Shown here piece by piece: positions 55,540 through 64,000 of a DNA stretch of 64,000 nt. The translations under genes were made by a program, and so were the position numbers. This stretch comes from an uncultured SAR86 cluster bacterium (lineage in GTDB: Bacteria > Pseudomonadota > Gammaproteobacteria > Magnimaribacterales > D2472): positions 1 through 64,000 of the forward strand of contig CACBPT010000002.1 in NCBI GenBank assembly GCA_902541245.1, written 5' to 3'. Numbering within the stretch: position 1 is the stretch's first letter; each line of letters begins with the position of its first letter. The notes under the pieces were generated by a model. The model made no database searches. It was not told the origin of the DNA and worked only from the letters and a program-made list of their open reading frames with translations.

Positions 55540-56624
55540 TGAGGTAAAAATTTTTTATGAGTACTCATTGATATAATTATGCCAAAAGCAAAAAATAATG
55601 ATATTAAAGATGACCCACCTTTACTAATAAAAGGAAGAGGCATGCCTACAACTGGAAGGAGTCCTACGACCATGCATAAATTTATAATTAAATTTGCGGC
55701 AAAAGTCAGAGTTATCCCGCCAATTACCAATCTACAAAATCTATCCCTAGCATTTAATGCTAAATAAAAACACCTTAACAAAATAAATAGATAAATACTC
55801 AGTAAGAATAAAACTCCAATAAATCCAAACTCCTCTGCAATAACAGAAAAAATGAAATCAGTTTCTGTTTCTGGAAGAAAATTTAATTGTGTTTGAGAAC
55901 CCTCCCTGAAACCTTTTCCAAAAAAGCCACCTGAGCCTATTGCGACTTTGGATTGAATTATATTCCAGCTTGCGCCAAATGGATCTATATCTTGATTAAA
56001 GAATGTTGCAATTCTTTGTCTTTGGAAAGGTTGCAATAGAATATTCCAGATAAAAGGTGAGCTTAAAATTAATAAGACAAATGACCCTCCTATAAAACTC
56101 CAACTTAAGCCAGAAAGAAAAAGCACAAAGAATCCTGAGCAAGCAATAATTATTGCAGTTCCAAGATCTGGCTGGCTAAATACAACAAAAAAACAGCTCA
56201 AAATAATTAATAAACTTATAAATATTTCTTTTCTTTGTATTGGAAGTTTTTTGTTAAATAAGAAATTAGCTAAAAAAATTGGTACTGCTAGCTTCAATAG
56301 TTCTGAAGATTGAAAAGAAAAAGGTCCAACCCTTACCCATCTCTGTGCTCCATTAATTTCGGGACCAAAAAGATATGTAACTCCTAACAGCAAAAATGAA
56401 AAAATAAGGAACAATCCTGAGGTTCTTCTATAAATATCAGGATCAGGCTGACTAACCAAAGTCATAATTATTAACCCAAAAACAACATAAAAAAATTGCT
56501 TTAAAAGAATGCTGAAATCTGCATTTGAGGCAGAAAATAGAAAAAAAAGTCCAAGTGTTGAGAGCAAAAGAAGGCTAAAAAATAAATATGGATCAAAGTA
56601 TATTTTTTGCAATTGTTTAATCAT
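55536..56624 (-). CDS. rodA: Rod-shape SEDS glycosyltransferase RodA
   Basis: SEDS polytopic protein, QPDLGTAIIIACSGFFVLFLSGLSW, LLPVVGMPLPFISKGGSSL. Confidence 0.95.
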   Translation of the reverse strand: MIKQLQKIYFDPYLFFSLLLLSTLGLFFLFSASNADFSILLKQFFYVVFGLIIMTLVSQPDPDIYRRTSGLFLIFSFLLLGVTYLFGPEINGAQRWVRVGPFSFQSSELLKLAVPIFLANFLFNKKLPIQRKEIFISLLIILSCFFVVFSQPDLGTAIIIACSGFFVLFLSGLSWSFIGGSFVLLILSSPFIWNILLQPFQRQRIATFFNQDIDPFGASWNIIQSKVAIGSGGFFGKGFREGSQTQLNFLPETETDFIFSVIAEEFGFIGVLFLLSIYLFILLRCFYLALNARDRFCRLVIGGITLTFAANLIINLCMVVGLLPVVGMPLPFISKGGSSLISLFFAFGIIISMSTHKKFLPQ

Positions 56625-58452
56625 TAATTAAGCTCTTTAAAACTTCAATTGCAACTGGTCCAGCAACAGCTCCTCCGCTTTCACCATTCTCAATCACAAC
56701 TGAGACAGCATATCTTGGGTTTGGCATTGGACCAAAGGCAATAATAATAGAGTGATCTCTCAATAATTCTGAGGTTCTTACTTCTTGATAAGCTTCCTTG
56801 CTGTCCAAACTAACTAGCTCTGCTGTTCCAGATTTTCCAGCTACTTGAAATTCCTTGAGATCACGAATACTTCTTGCAGTTCCAAAATCACTCTCAATAA
56901 CGCCAAGCAGGGCTTGATGCATTTTGATCCAATCTGAATCATCAAATCTATCATCCTCCCAAATTTTTAAAGGTTTTGTTTTATTCTCAAGTCTTACAAT
57001 AGAGGGCTCAATAAATCTTCCTTTTTTAGCAATAAGAGATGCGTAGTTCGCTAATTGCATAGGTGTTGCTAATAAATAGCCCTGTCCTATACCTAAATTA
57101 ACTGTATCACCTTTAACCCAACCTGCATTCATGACGCTGTATTTCCATTCAGGAGTGGGAACTAATGCTTGATCCTCATCATAACAATCAAAGCATACTT
57201 TTTGCCCAAAACCGAGGCTAAATAAATGATTAGACAATTCCTCGATATCAGCTTGGTATGCTAATGAGTAGAAGTAAGTATTTGAACTTACCAAAAATGC
57301 TTTATGCATATTTACTTTTCCATGACCACCCCTACGCCAACCTCTAAAAACCCTACCTGTCTCTGGTAGCGTAAAAAATCCTGGATCTTTTATCTCAAAA
57401 TCCCAATTAACAATATTATTTGATAATCCATACATGCCAATTGCAGGTTTAATAGTTGATGCTGGCGGATATCTTCCTTGCAAAGCTCTATTAAAAAAAG
57501 GTTTGTCAGAATTATTAACTAAAGTTTGAAAATCATCCTCATTCATTCCATTTGATAACTGATTTATTGAATAAGTTGGAGAGCTATATAAAACGTTAAT
57601 ACCTCCAGAATCTAAGTCTATAGCAACGACTGCACCTCTTCTGTTGCCAAGGAATTTTGCAGCACTTTTTTGAGCTTCAATATCTAAATTTGTATACAAG
57701 TCAGAACCTTGTAAAGGCTTAGTAAGAGAGATTGATTGAACCAGTTTTCCTCTAGAATTTATTTCATATACTCTTTTACCATGACTTCCACTTAGATGAT
57801 CTTCATATATCTCTTCCAATCCTGTACGACCCTTTATAAGACCATGTGCGTAAACTAATTCAGCATCTCTCCAATTACTTCGAGGAATTTCAGGCATTGA
57901 TTTAAATTCATCCTCAGTTCTTGAGGTATATCCTAAGACGTGTGAAAAAATATTAGGATATTCACTCATTCTTCTATAACGCTTAGCTATGAATGCATTT
58001 TGAAAATTAAAACCCCTTACATTAAATCTAGCAATTTCTTCTTCAGAAAGATCTTTTTTTAAAACTAATTCTTTATTCACAAATGCTTTTTCTTGTTCAA
58101 GTTTTTTATACTGATATCTATCTGATTCAGATAAAAAAATTACAGGTTGAATCTCATCTAGAAAAGAATCTATGTCAGCAATTTGATTAGGCCTTGTAAT
58201 TAAATCAAAAGTTGGTTCATTTTTAATAAGAGCTTTGCCATCTCTATCAAAAATCTCCCCCCTAAGAGCTTGGACAGGAACTATATAATTTTTATTTTTT
58301 AATGCTGCAAGCTGATAATCGTTATATCCAGATATTTGTAAAACAAAAACTTGAACGAGAACTGCAGTTAGACTTAAAACCACAATTCCAAAAAGCAATA
58401 TCGCCCTTGAAGAAAAATTATTTTTTTCGATTTGTCTTTCTTCAAAAATCAT
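56617..58452 (-). CDS. mrdA: Penicillin-binding protein 2
   Basis: YPPASTIKPAIGMYGL (SxxK), SSNTYFYSLAYQ (SxN), KSGTAE (KSG), RGEIFDRDGKAL. Confidence 0.96.
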   Translation of the reverse strand: MIFEERQIEKNNFSSRAILLFGIVVLSLTAVLVQVFVLQISGYNDYQLAALKNKNYIVPVQALRGEIFDRDGKALIKNEPTFDLITRPNQIADIDSFLDEIQPVIFLSESDRYQYKKLEQEKAFVNKELVLKKDLSEEEIARFNVRGFNFQNAFIAKRYRRMSEYPNIFSHVLGYTSRTEDEFKSMPEIPRSNWRDAELVYAHGLIKGRTGLEEIYEDHLSGSHGKRVYEINSRGKLVQSISLTKPLQGSDLYTNLDIEAQKSAAKFLGNRRGAVVAIDLDSGGINVLYSSPTYSINQLSNGMNEDDFQTLVNNSDKPFFNRALQGRYPPASTIKPAIGMYGLSNNIVNWDFEIKDPGFFTLPETGRVFRGWRRGGHGKVNMHKAFLVSSNTYFYSLAYQADIEELSNHLFSLGFGQKVCFDCYDEDQALVPTPEWKYSVMNAGWVKGDTVNLGIGQGYLLATPMQLANYASLIAKKGRFIEPSIVRLENKTKPLKIWEDDRFDDSDWIKMHQALLGVIESDFGTARSIRDLKEFQVAGKSGTAELVSLDSKEAYQEVRTSELLRDHSIIIAFGPMPNPRYAVSVVIENGESGGAVAGPVAIEVLKSLIND

Positions 58453-58916
58453 TATTTATGGTATGGATGATTTCTGTGAATCGAACTTGCTCTGTAAATT
58501 TGTTCCATTAAAAATATTTTAAAAAGTCTGTGAGGAAAAGTTAACTCAGAGGCTGATAAAATTAATTGTGATGTTGCGAACAATTTTTTTGATACTCCAT
58601 GAGCACCACCAATGATAAAGTTAATATTTATTCCATGATCAATTTTATCTTGTAAAAGGGTTGCGAATCCAAGGCTATTGATCTTTTGCCCTATTCTATC
58701 CCACAAAATTATATATGAATCAGTATCGAGTAGTTTAACAATTTCTCCTCTCTCAGCCTCTAATATTGACTCTTTATCTAAATTTTTAGACGATAAGGGC
58801 TTAATCTCAACAAAAGAAATTTTCAAGTTTGAGGGAATTCGTTTTGAATAAAATTGAAGAGCCTGCTTTTCCCAATCAGTTAGCTTATGACTGATACTTA
58901 TTATTTTGCATTTCAT
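58452..58916 (-). CDS. rlmH: 23S rRNA (pseudouridine1915-N3)-methyltransferase RlmH
   Basis: INFIIGGAHGVSKKLFATSQLILSASELTFPHRLFKIFLMEQIYRASSIHRNHPYHK. Confidence 0.96.
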   Translation of the reverse strand: MKCKIISISHKLTDWEKQALQFYSKRIPSNLKISFVEIKPLSSKNLDKESILEAERGEIVKLLDTDSYIILWDRIGQKINSLGFATLLQDKIDHGININFIIGGAHGVSKKLFATSQLILSASELTFPHRLFKIFLMEQIYRASSIHRNHPYHK

Positions 58917-59251
58917 TATGCAGAAGCGAGAGTTTTTTCACCCCACAAACTTTCTAAATCATAAAATTCACGAGTGTCTTTTTGCATTATATTTACAACA
59001 ACATCTCCACAATCAACCAATATCCACTCACATTCATCTTGGCCTTCTATACCAACTAATTTTCGCTGATGAAGTTTAATAGATTCTATTAATTTATTAG
59101 CAATTGCTTTAGCATTTCTTGAAGATGATGCCGTGGAAATGATTAACCAATCAGCAAAAACTGATGTATCTCGAATATCTAAGATGAGAATGTTCTGAGC
59201 TTTTAAATCATTCAGAGCGTCAACACAAATTGTTTTTAAATCAGAGTCCAT
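58916..59251 (-). CDS. rsfS: Ribosome silencing factor RsfS
   Basis: FADWLIISTASSSRNAKAIANKLIESIK, EGQDECEWILVDCGDVVVNIM. Confidence 0.95.
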   Translation of the reverse strand: MDSDLKTICVDALNDLKAQNILILDIRDTSVFADWLIISTASSSRNAKAIANKLIESIKLHQRKLVGIEGQDECEWILVDCGDVVVNIMQKDTREFYDLESLWGEKTLASA

Positions 59252-59413
59252 AGATATTTATCACCTTGTAGTGTGTTGTAAGATTTTTTAAAATTAGTTT
59301 TAATTTTTTACGTCCTAGATTAATTATCAGAATATCTAACTTAATTGAAGAAATCTATAAAATATTTCTAATTTATATACTCGTTCAATCAATCTTTTGA
59401 TTAAGATACATAA

Positions 59414-59848
59414 ATGTATTTAATTAATTCTTTTATCCAGTGGTTTGCTGATCATCCCGAGGTCCTTATTGGTATGGGGATATCCTCTATTTTTATTTTT
59501 TTGATCAGTATTTTGGGGATTAGTTGGTTTGTTGCTCAAATACCTGAGGACTATTTTCTAAAATCAAAAAGACAACCCTCTAAATGGAAAGAACAAAAAC
59601 CAATCCTTAGATTTGTAGTCGTGTTTGGAAAAAATCTAATTGGGCTCTCTCTAATTATTGGAGGTCTATTAATGCTAGTTTTACCTGGCCAAGGTTTGCT
59701 CACGATAGTCACTGGATTATTATTGGTCAACTATCCAGGTAAATATAAGTTGGAACAAAAACTCTCTTCAATACCTTCTATATTTAGTGCATTAAATTGG
59801 ATAAGAGTGAAGGCAAAAAAACCTCCTCTTCAAAGAAAAGCTTCTTAA
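59414..59848 (+). CDS. Small membrane protein, PGPGW-like family
   Basis: Two or three TM segments with LVLPGQGLLTIVTGLLLVNYPGKYKLEQKL. Confidence 0.7.
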   Translation: MYLINSFIQWFADHPEVLIGMGISSIFIFLISILGISWFVAQIPEDYFLKSKRQPSKWKEQKPILRFVVVFGKNLIGLSLIIGGLLMLVLPGQGLLTIVTGLLLVNYPGKYKLEQKLSSIPSIFSALNWIRVKAKKPPLQRKAS

Positions 59849-59908
59849 TAATAAAATGAGATAAATTTATTCATAGACAAATAAAAAATTAAATTCAGGA
59901 GATCTGAG

Positions 59909-60916
59909 ATGGCAGTAAAAAATAGAAAATGGATTTTAAAAGATAGACCTTCGGGCTTGGTGAAAGATTCTGATTTTGAACTTGTTACTGAGGTGCTCCC
60001 AAAAATTAACAAAGGCGAAATACTCCTTGAAAATCTATATCTTTCTTTTGATCCAACTCAAAGAGGTTGGTTGAATGATATGCCTGGGTATCTTCCGCCT
60101 GTTCAGATTGGCGAAGTTATTCGATCTGGTGGAATAGGTAGAGTGATAGATTCTAATAACCCAGAGTACAAAATTGGTGACCTAACCTTTGGTTTAATAG
60201 GTTGGCAAACTCATTGTCTTATAAAACCTAATGTAGATGAAAGATTCAGGGTAGTTCCTGATTTATTGCCTATTCCTACAATGTTAAATGTTTTGGGTTC
60301 AACTGGTATAACCGCATACTATGGATTAATTGAGCTTGGAAAACCAAAATCTGGAGAAACAGTTTTAGTATCTGGAGCGGCGGGTGCTACAGGCTCTGTT
60401 GTTGTTCAGATTGCAAAATTAAAAGGATGTCATGTCATAGGGATTGCAGGAGGTAAAGAAAAATGTGATTGGCTGAAAGATATTGGTGTCGATGAAGTTA
60501 TTGACTATAAAAATTCTGATGTCCATAAAGAATTACCAAAAGTGGTTGAAAATGGAATTGACATATATTTTGATAACGTTGGCGGAAAAATATTGGAAAC
60601 TGTTCTTGAATTAATCAATATAAATGCTCGTGTTCTGTTGTGCGGAGGAATTTCATCCGGATATGATGCAACCAGACCAGCTGATGGTCCAAACAACCTA
60701 TTTTCATTGATTATAAAGAGGGCAAAAATGCAAGGATTTTTGGTTCTAGATTATTTACCCAAATCTGAAAAAGCCCTAGAAGAAATTGCAACCTGGGTTA
60801 TGGAAGGAAAACTCAAGCATAGAGAAGATATTCAAAAAGGAATTGAAAATTGTCCACAAACTTTAAATAGACTCTTTACTGGAGAGAATAAAGGGAAGCA
60901 GTTGCTTAAAATTTAA
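59909..60916 (+). CDS. NADP-dependent oxidoreductase, MDR/zinc-free leukotriene B4 dehydrogenase/CurA-like
   Basis: VLGSTGITAYYGLIELGKPKSGETVLVSGAAGATGSVVVQIAKLKG. Confidence 0.94.
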   Translation: MAVKNRKWILKDRPSGLVKDSDFELVTEVLPKINKGEILLENLYLSFDPTQRGWLNDMPGYLPPVQIGEVIRSGGIGRVIDSNNPEYKIGDLTFGLIGWQTHCLIKPNVDERFRVVPDLLPIPTMLNVLGSTGITAYYGLIELGKPKSGETVLVSGAAGATGSVVVQIAKLKGCHVIGIAGGKEKCDWLKDIGVDEVIDYKNSDVHKELPKVVENGIDIYFDNVGGKILETVLELININARVLLCGGISSGYDATRPADGPNNLFSLIIKRAKMQGFLVLDYLPKSEKALEEIATWVMEGKLKHREDIQKGIENCPQTLNRLFTGENKGKQLLKI

Positions 60917-61512
60917 GAAGAGTTTTCTGAAATTTTGTTTACTATTTTGGCAAGCATATTCATCCTTTGAGACGCATCAAAAGCCTCAAGCAAAGACTGT
61001 TTTTGAATCGGAGTAATGGGAATTAGCCCAGCTAATTGATAACTAACAGATTCTGCTGACAGCAGATCAATTTCTAAAGGCAAAGATTTTACTTGAGGGT
61101 GCTCTTTAAGCTGACTAAGGACATTAATTAGCTCGGGAAATTGAGCTAAAACTGCTTGATCATCGACTTTAGGCTCAGTTATGGGAGAAATACAGGCATA
61201 ATGAAGCCCTGATTCAAGTTGCTCCACTGATTTTATAGAAACTTTTTGACATCCTTTGACAGTAATTCCTAGCAATCCATTAGGCAATTGATTAAAGTCA
61301 ATTATTTCAACAAAAGTTCCCTGCGACATAAGACTTTCACCAGATTGATTATTTGTACTCAAAGTGATGACAAAGCCAGTGTCAGTTTTCATACAATTTT
61401 TTACCATTGAAAGATATCTAGGCTCGAAGATTTGAAGTGTTTGTATTGTTCCTGGTAAAACAACTAATCCCAACGGGAAAACTGGAAGTTTATTTGCTTT
61501 TGATGAGTTCAA
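60913..61512 (-). CDS. LON substrate-binding domain protein
   Basis: LPVFPLGLVVLPGTIQTLQIFEPRYLSMVKNCM. Confidence 0.9.
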   Translation of the reverse strand: MNSSKANKLPVFPLGLVVLPGTIQTLQIFEPRYLSMVKNCMKTDTGFVITLSTNNQSGESLMSQGTFVEIIDFNQLPNGLLGITVKGCQKVSIKSVEQLESGLHYACISPITEPKVDDQAVLAQFPELINVLSQLKEHPQVKSLPLEIDLLSAESVSYQLAGLIPITPIQKQSLLEAFDASQRMNMLAKIVNKISENSS

Positions 61513-62791
61513 TTATTGGCTCCGATATTTTTTTACTATCTTTATTACTCATAATTAGAATAACATCAAAATTATCTATTTCCTCTTTTAAATCTTCCAA
61601 TAATAGCTTAATTGAATCATACTCAAATTCCTGATTTTTTTTACCTGATAAATTGAGCCAGTAAGATTTTTCCAGAGCAGAAGTGGTGTCATAAAGTTCT
61701 TGCCCATGATATCCCTGCGACATAGTATTTGAAGCCAGCTCAATGATGCCAATTATTCTCTTAGAAGAAAAACAACTTACAGCAGCTTGAACTGTATGAA
61801 GTATTGCGGTGGGATGATGAGCAAAATCATCTATAACTTGTTTGTTATCATTTTGAAATACTGTTTCAAATCTTCTTTTCACTCCTTTTGATTTTGTTAG
61901 AGCTGAAAAAGAGTCTTTTGGATGAATGCCGTATAAGAAAGCAGCATACATAGCCATGACCGCATTGCTTAGGTTGTGATAACCATGCATTGGAAGATCA
62001 ACAATATTATATTTTTCGGAATCATATTTGATTACGCCCTCCTCGATTGCAAGCTGTATATTTTCTTTATCGCCTATTTGATGCAAGTTTGACCAACAAC
62101 CCATATCTATTAGTTTTAAAATATTTTTATCTTTGCCATGAAATAAAATGTGACCATTTTCTGGAACTGTTCTCACTGCATGATGAAATTGTTTCAGGAT
62201 ATCTGATAAGTCTTCAAATATGTCCGCATGATCAAATTCAATATTATTTATGATGAAAGTATGAGGATGATAGTGGATGAATTTTGAACGCTTATCAAAA
62301 AAGGCTGAATCATATTCATCGGCTTCAACGACAAAAAAATTAGATGATCCAAGGCGTGCAGAATTTTTAAATGACTCGCTAACACCTCCAACCAAAAATC
62401 CAACATCAATGCCTCTAGCTTTAAAAATTTCACAAATTAAAAAAGATGTAGAGGTTTTGCCATGTGTTCCGGATACAGCAATTATTGTTTTATCTTGAAT
62501 AATCTCCCCCAATATTTTTGGACCCGAAGTATACTCAAGCTTGTGATTGAGGATATGTTCGACAGACGGATTACCTCTGCTTAATGCATTACCAATTACA
62601 TAAAGGTCGGCAGCAGGCAAATCAGATTCTTCATAACCCATCACCATATCTACACCTAAGGAATCAAGCTGATCTGACATCGGAGGATAAAATTGCTTAT
62701 CACTTCCAGAAACTGAATGCCCTTTTTCAACAAGAATCTGAGCAAGGCCCCCCATGAAGGTGCCACAAATGCCTAAAATATGAATTTTCAT
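61490..62791 (-). CDS. mpl: UDP-N-acetylmuramate:L-alanyl-gamma-D-glutamyl-meso-diaminopimelate ligase
   Basis: MKIHILGICGTFMGGLAQIL, AVSGTHGKTSTSFLI, DDFAHHPTAI. Start at 62791 preferred over the track start. Confidence 0.95.
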   Translation of the reverse strand: MKIHILGICGTFMGGLAQILVEKGHSVSGSDKQFYPPMSDQLDSLGVDMVMGYEESDLPAADLYVIGNALSRGNPSVEHILNHKLEYTSGPKILGEIIQDKTIIAVSGTHGKTSTSFLICEIFKARGIDVGFLVGGVSESFKNSARLGSSNFFVVEADEYDSAFFDKRSKFIHYHPHTFIINNIEFDHADIFEDLSDILKQFHHAVRTVPENGHILFHGKDKNILKLIDMGCWSNLHQIGDKENIQLAIEEGVIKYDSEKYNIVDLPMHGYHNLSNAVMAMYAAFLYGIHPKDSFSALTKSKGVKRRFETVFQNDNKQVIDDFAHHPTAILHTVQAAVSCFSSKRIIGIIELASNTMSQGYHGQELYDTTSALEKSYWLNLSGKKNQEFEYDSIKLLLEDLKEEIDNFDVILIMSNKDSKKISEPIIELIKSK

Positions 62792-62851
62792 TTTTAAATA
62801 TTTATCGGTAACATTTGTTACCATAGACTATATTAATTATTTTATAAACTA

Positions 62852-64000
62852 ATGAAAAAAAATGCCTTTTACGCTCAATCAGGTGGTGTTACATCAGTTA
62901 TTAATGCCTCTGCCAGTGCAGTAATTTTAGAAGCAAGAAAATCTCAGAAAATTGGAAAGGTTTTTGCCGCTAAAAATGGTATCCTTGGTGCTTTGAAAGA
63001 AGAGTTAATTGATACATCAAAAGAATCAAAAAAATTTATTGAAAGTCTTCAATTTCGACCTGGAGGAGTATTTGGTTCTTGCAGGTATAAATTAAAAGAT
63101 ATTGATGAAAATATAGAGGAATATGAAAGATTAATAGAAGTTTTCAAGGCTCACGATATCAGTTATTTTTTTTACAATGGAGGGAATGATTCTGCGGATA
63201 CCGCCCTCAAAATTTCACAAATTAGCGATACACTTAACTATCCTCTTCAATGTATTGCAATACCAAAAACTGTTGATAATGATCTTGCGGTTACCGATTG
63301 TTGTCCAGGGTTTGGTTCGGTTGCTAAATACGTTGTTACTTCAACCATTGAAGCAGCATTAGACGTTGAATCAATGTGTGAGACTTCAACTAAAGTTTTT
63401 ATTCTTGAAGTTATGGGTAGGCATGCGGGCTGGATCGCTGGATCAAGTTGCCTTGCTCAAAAAAGTTACCCTAACGCTCCACATATTATCCTTCTTCCTG
63501 AAGTTAATTTTAATCAACTAAAGTTTTTAGCAAAAGTAAAAGAAATGGTTAAAAAAAATGGCTTTTGTGTGATTGTTGCATCGGAAGGAGTTAAAGATTC
63601 TAAAGGAAAATTTCTAGCTGAGTCAGGCTCGGTAGATGCATTTGGTCACAGTCAACTTGGAGGTGTTGCACCTTATTTGGCAGGTTTAATTACTAAGAAG
63701 TTAAAGATTAAAAATCATTGGGCTGTAGCTGATTATCTTCAACGAAGTGCAACTCACCTATCATCTGAGTTGGATAGGTCACACGCATATGAAGTAGGCA
63801 AAAAAGCAGTTGAATACGCTGTAAAAGGATTAAATGGAGTTATGCCAATAATTAAAAGAAAAAGTTCATCTCCTTATAAATGGGAGATTGTTTCAGCACC
63901 TCTGTCCAAAATTGCAAATGTTGAAAAAAAACTCCCTGCAAGATTTATTTCAGCTGATGGATTTGGTATGACAAATAAAGCACGACAATATTTTGAGCCT
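62852..64000 (+). CDS. 6-phosphofructokinase, PPi-type (partial; runs off the window end)
   Basis: Own translation, absent from the ORF track: MKKNAFYAQSGGVTSVINASASAVI...FYNGGNDSADTALKIS...AIPKTVDNDLAVTDCCPGFGS...EVMGRHAGWIAGSS; no stop before 64000. Confidence 0.95.
   Translation, partial: MKKNAFYAQSGGVTSVINASASAVILEARKSQKIGKVFAAKNGILGALKEELIDTSKESKKFIESLQFRPGGVFGSCRYKLKDIDENIEEYERLIEVFKAHDISYFFYNGGNDSADTALKISQISDTLNYPLQCIAIPKTVDNDLAVTDCCPGFGSVAKYVVTSTIEAALDVESMCETSTKVFILEVMGRHAGWIAGSSCLAQKSYPNAPHIILLPEVNFNQLKFLAKVKEMVKKNGFCVIVASEGVKDSKGKFLAESGSVDAFGHSQLGGVAPYLAGLITKKLKIKNHWAVADYLQRSATHLSSELDRSHAYEVGKKAVEYAVKGLNGVMPIIKRKSSSPYKWEIVSAPLSKIANVEKKLPARFISADGFGMTNKARQYFEP

Overview
This 64 kb AT-rich window is mostly housekeeping chromosome from a gammaproteobacterium. 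The gene content and compactness suggest a small-genome marine lineage such as SAR86, but that is inference and was not tested. It contains one tRNA-Thr and a complete minus-strand rRNA operon (16S-23S-5S, no tRNA seen in the spacer) directly downstream of ilvBHC. Recognisable blocks are rnr-rlmB, lpxC-secA, SnoaL-like/coaE/yacG, rluD|bamD, hemCD|rho-trxA-hemB-ilvD, (truncated dsbD)-aroQ-accBC-leuS-lptE-holA, and dat-dacA-mltB-rodA-mrdA-rlmH-rsfS, followed by mpl and a PPi-type phosphofructokinase cut by the window end. Accessory content includes two TonB-dependent receptors, one with five His/Asp/Glu-rich insertions next to a small exported CxxCH protein. It also includes a TetR-RND efflux locus with two palindromic operator candidates, a TauD/cupin pair, a beta-lactamase-fold hydrolase overlapping an AGCS symporter gene, and an uncharacterised gene between leuS and lptE. 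I found no CRISPR array, prophage, transposase or obvious defence system. The best leads are the His-rich receptor locus, the stand-alone DsbD alpha domain at the dsbD locus, the paired TetR operators, the leuS-lptE inserted gene, the LysM-containing MltB, and the short RNase R. None of these is demonstrated to be a new system.
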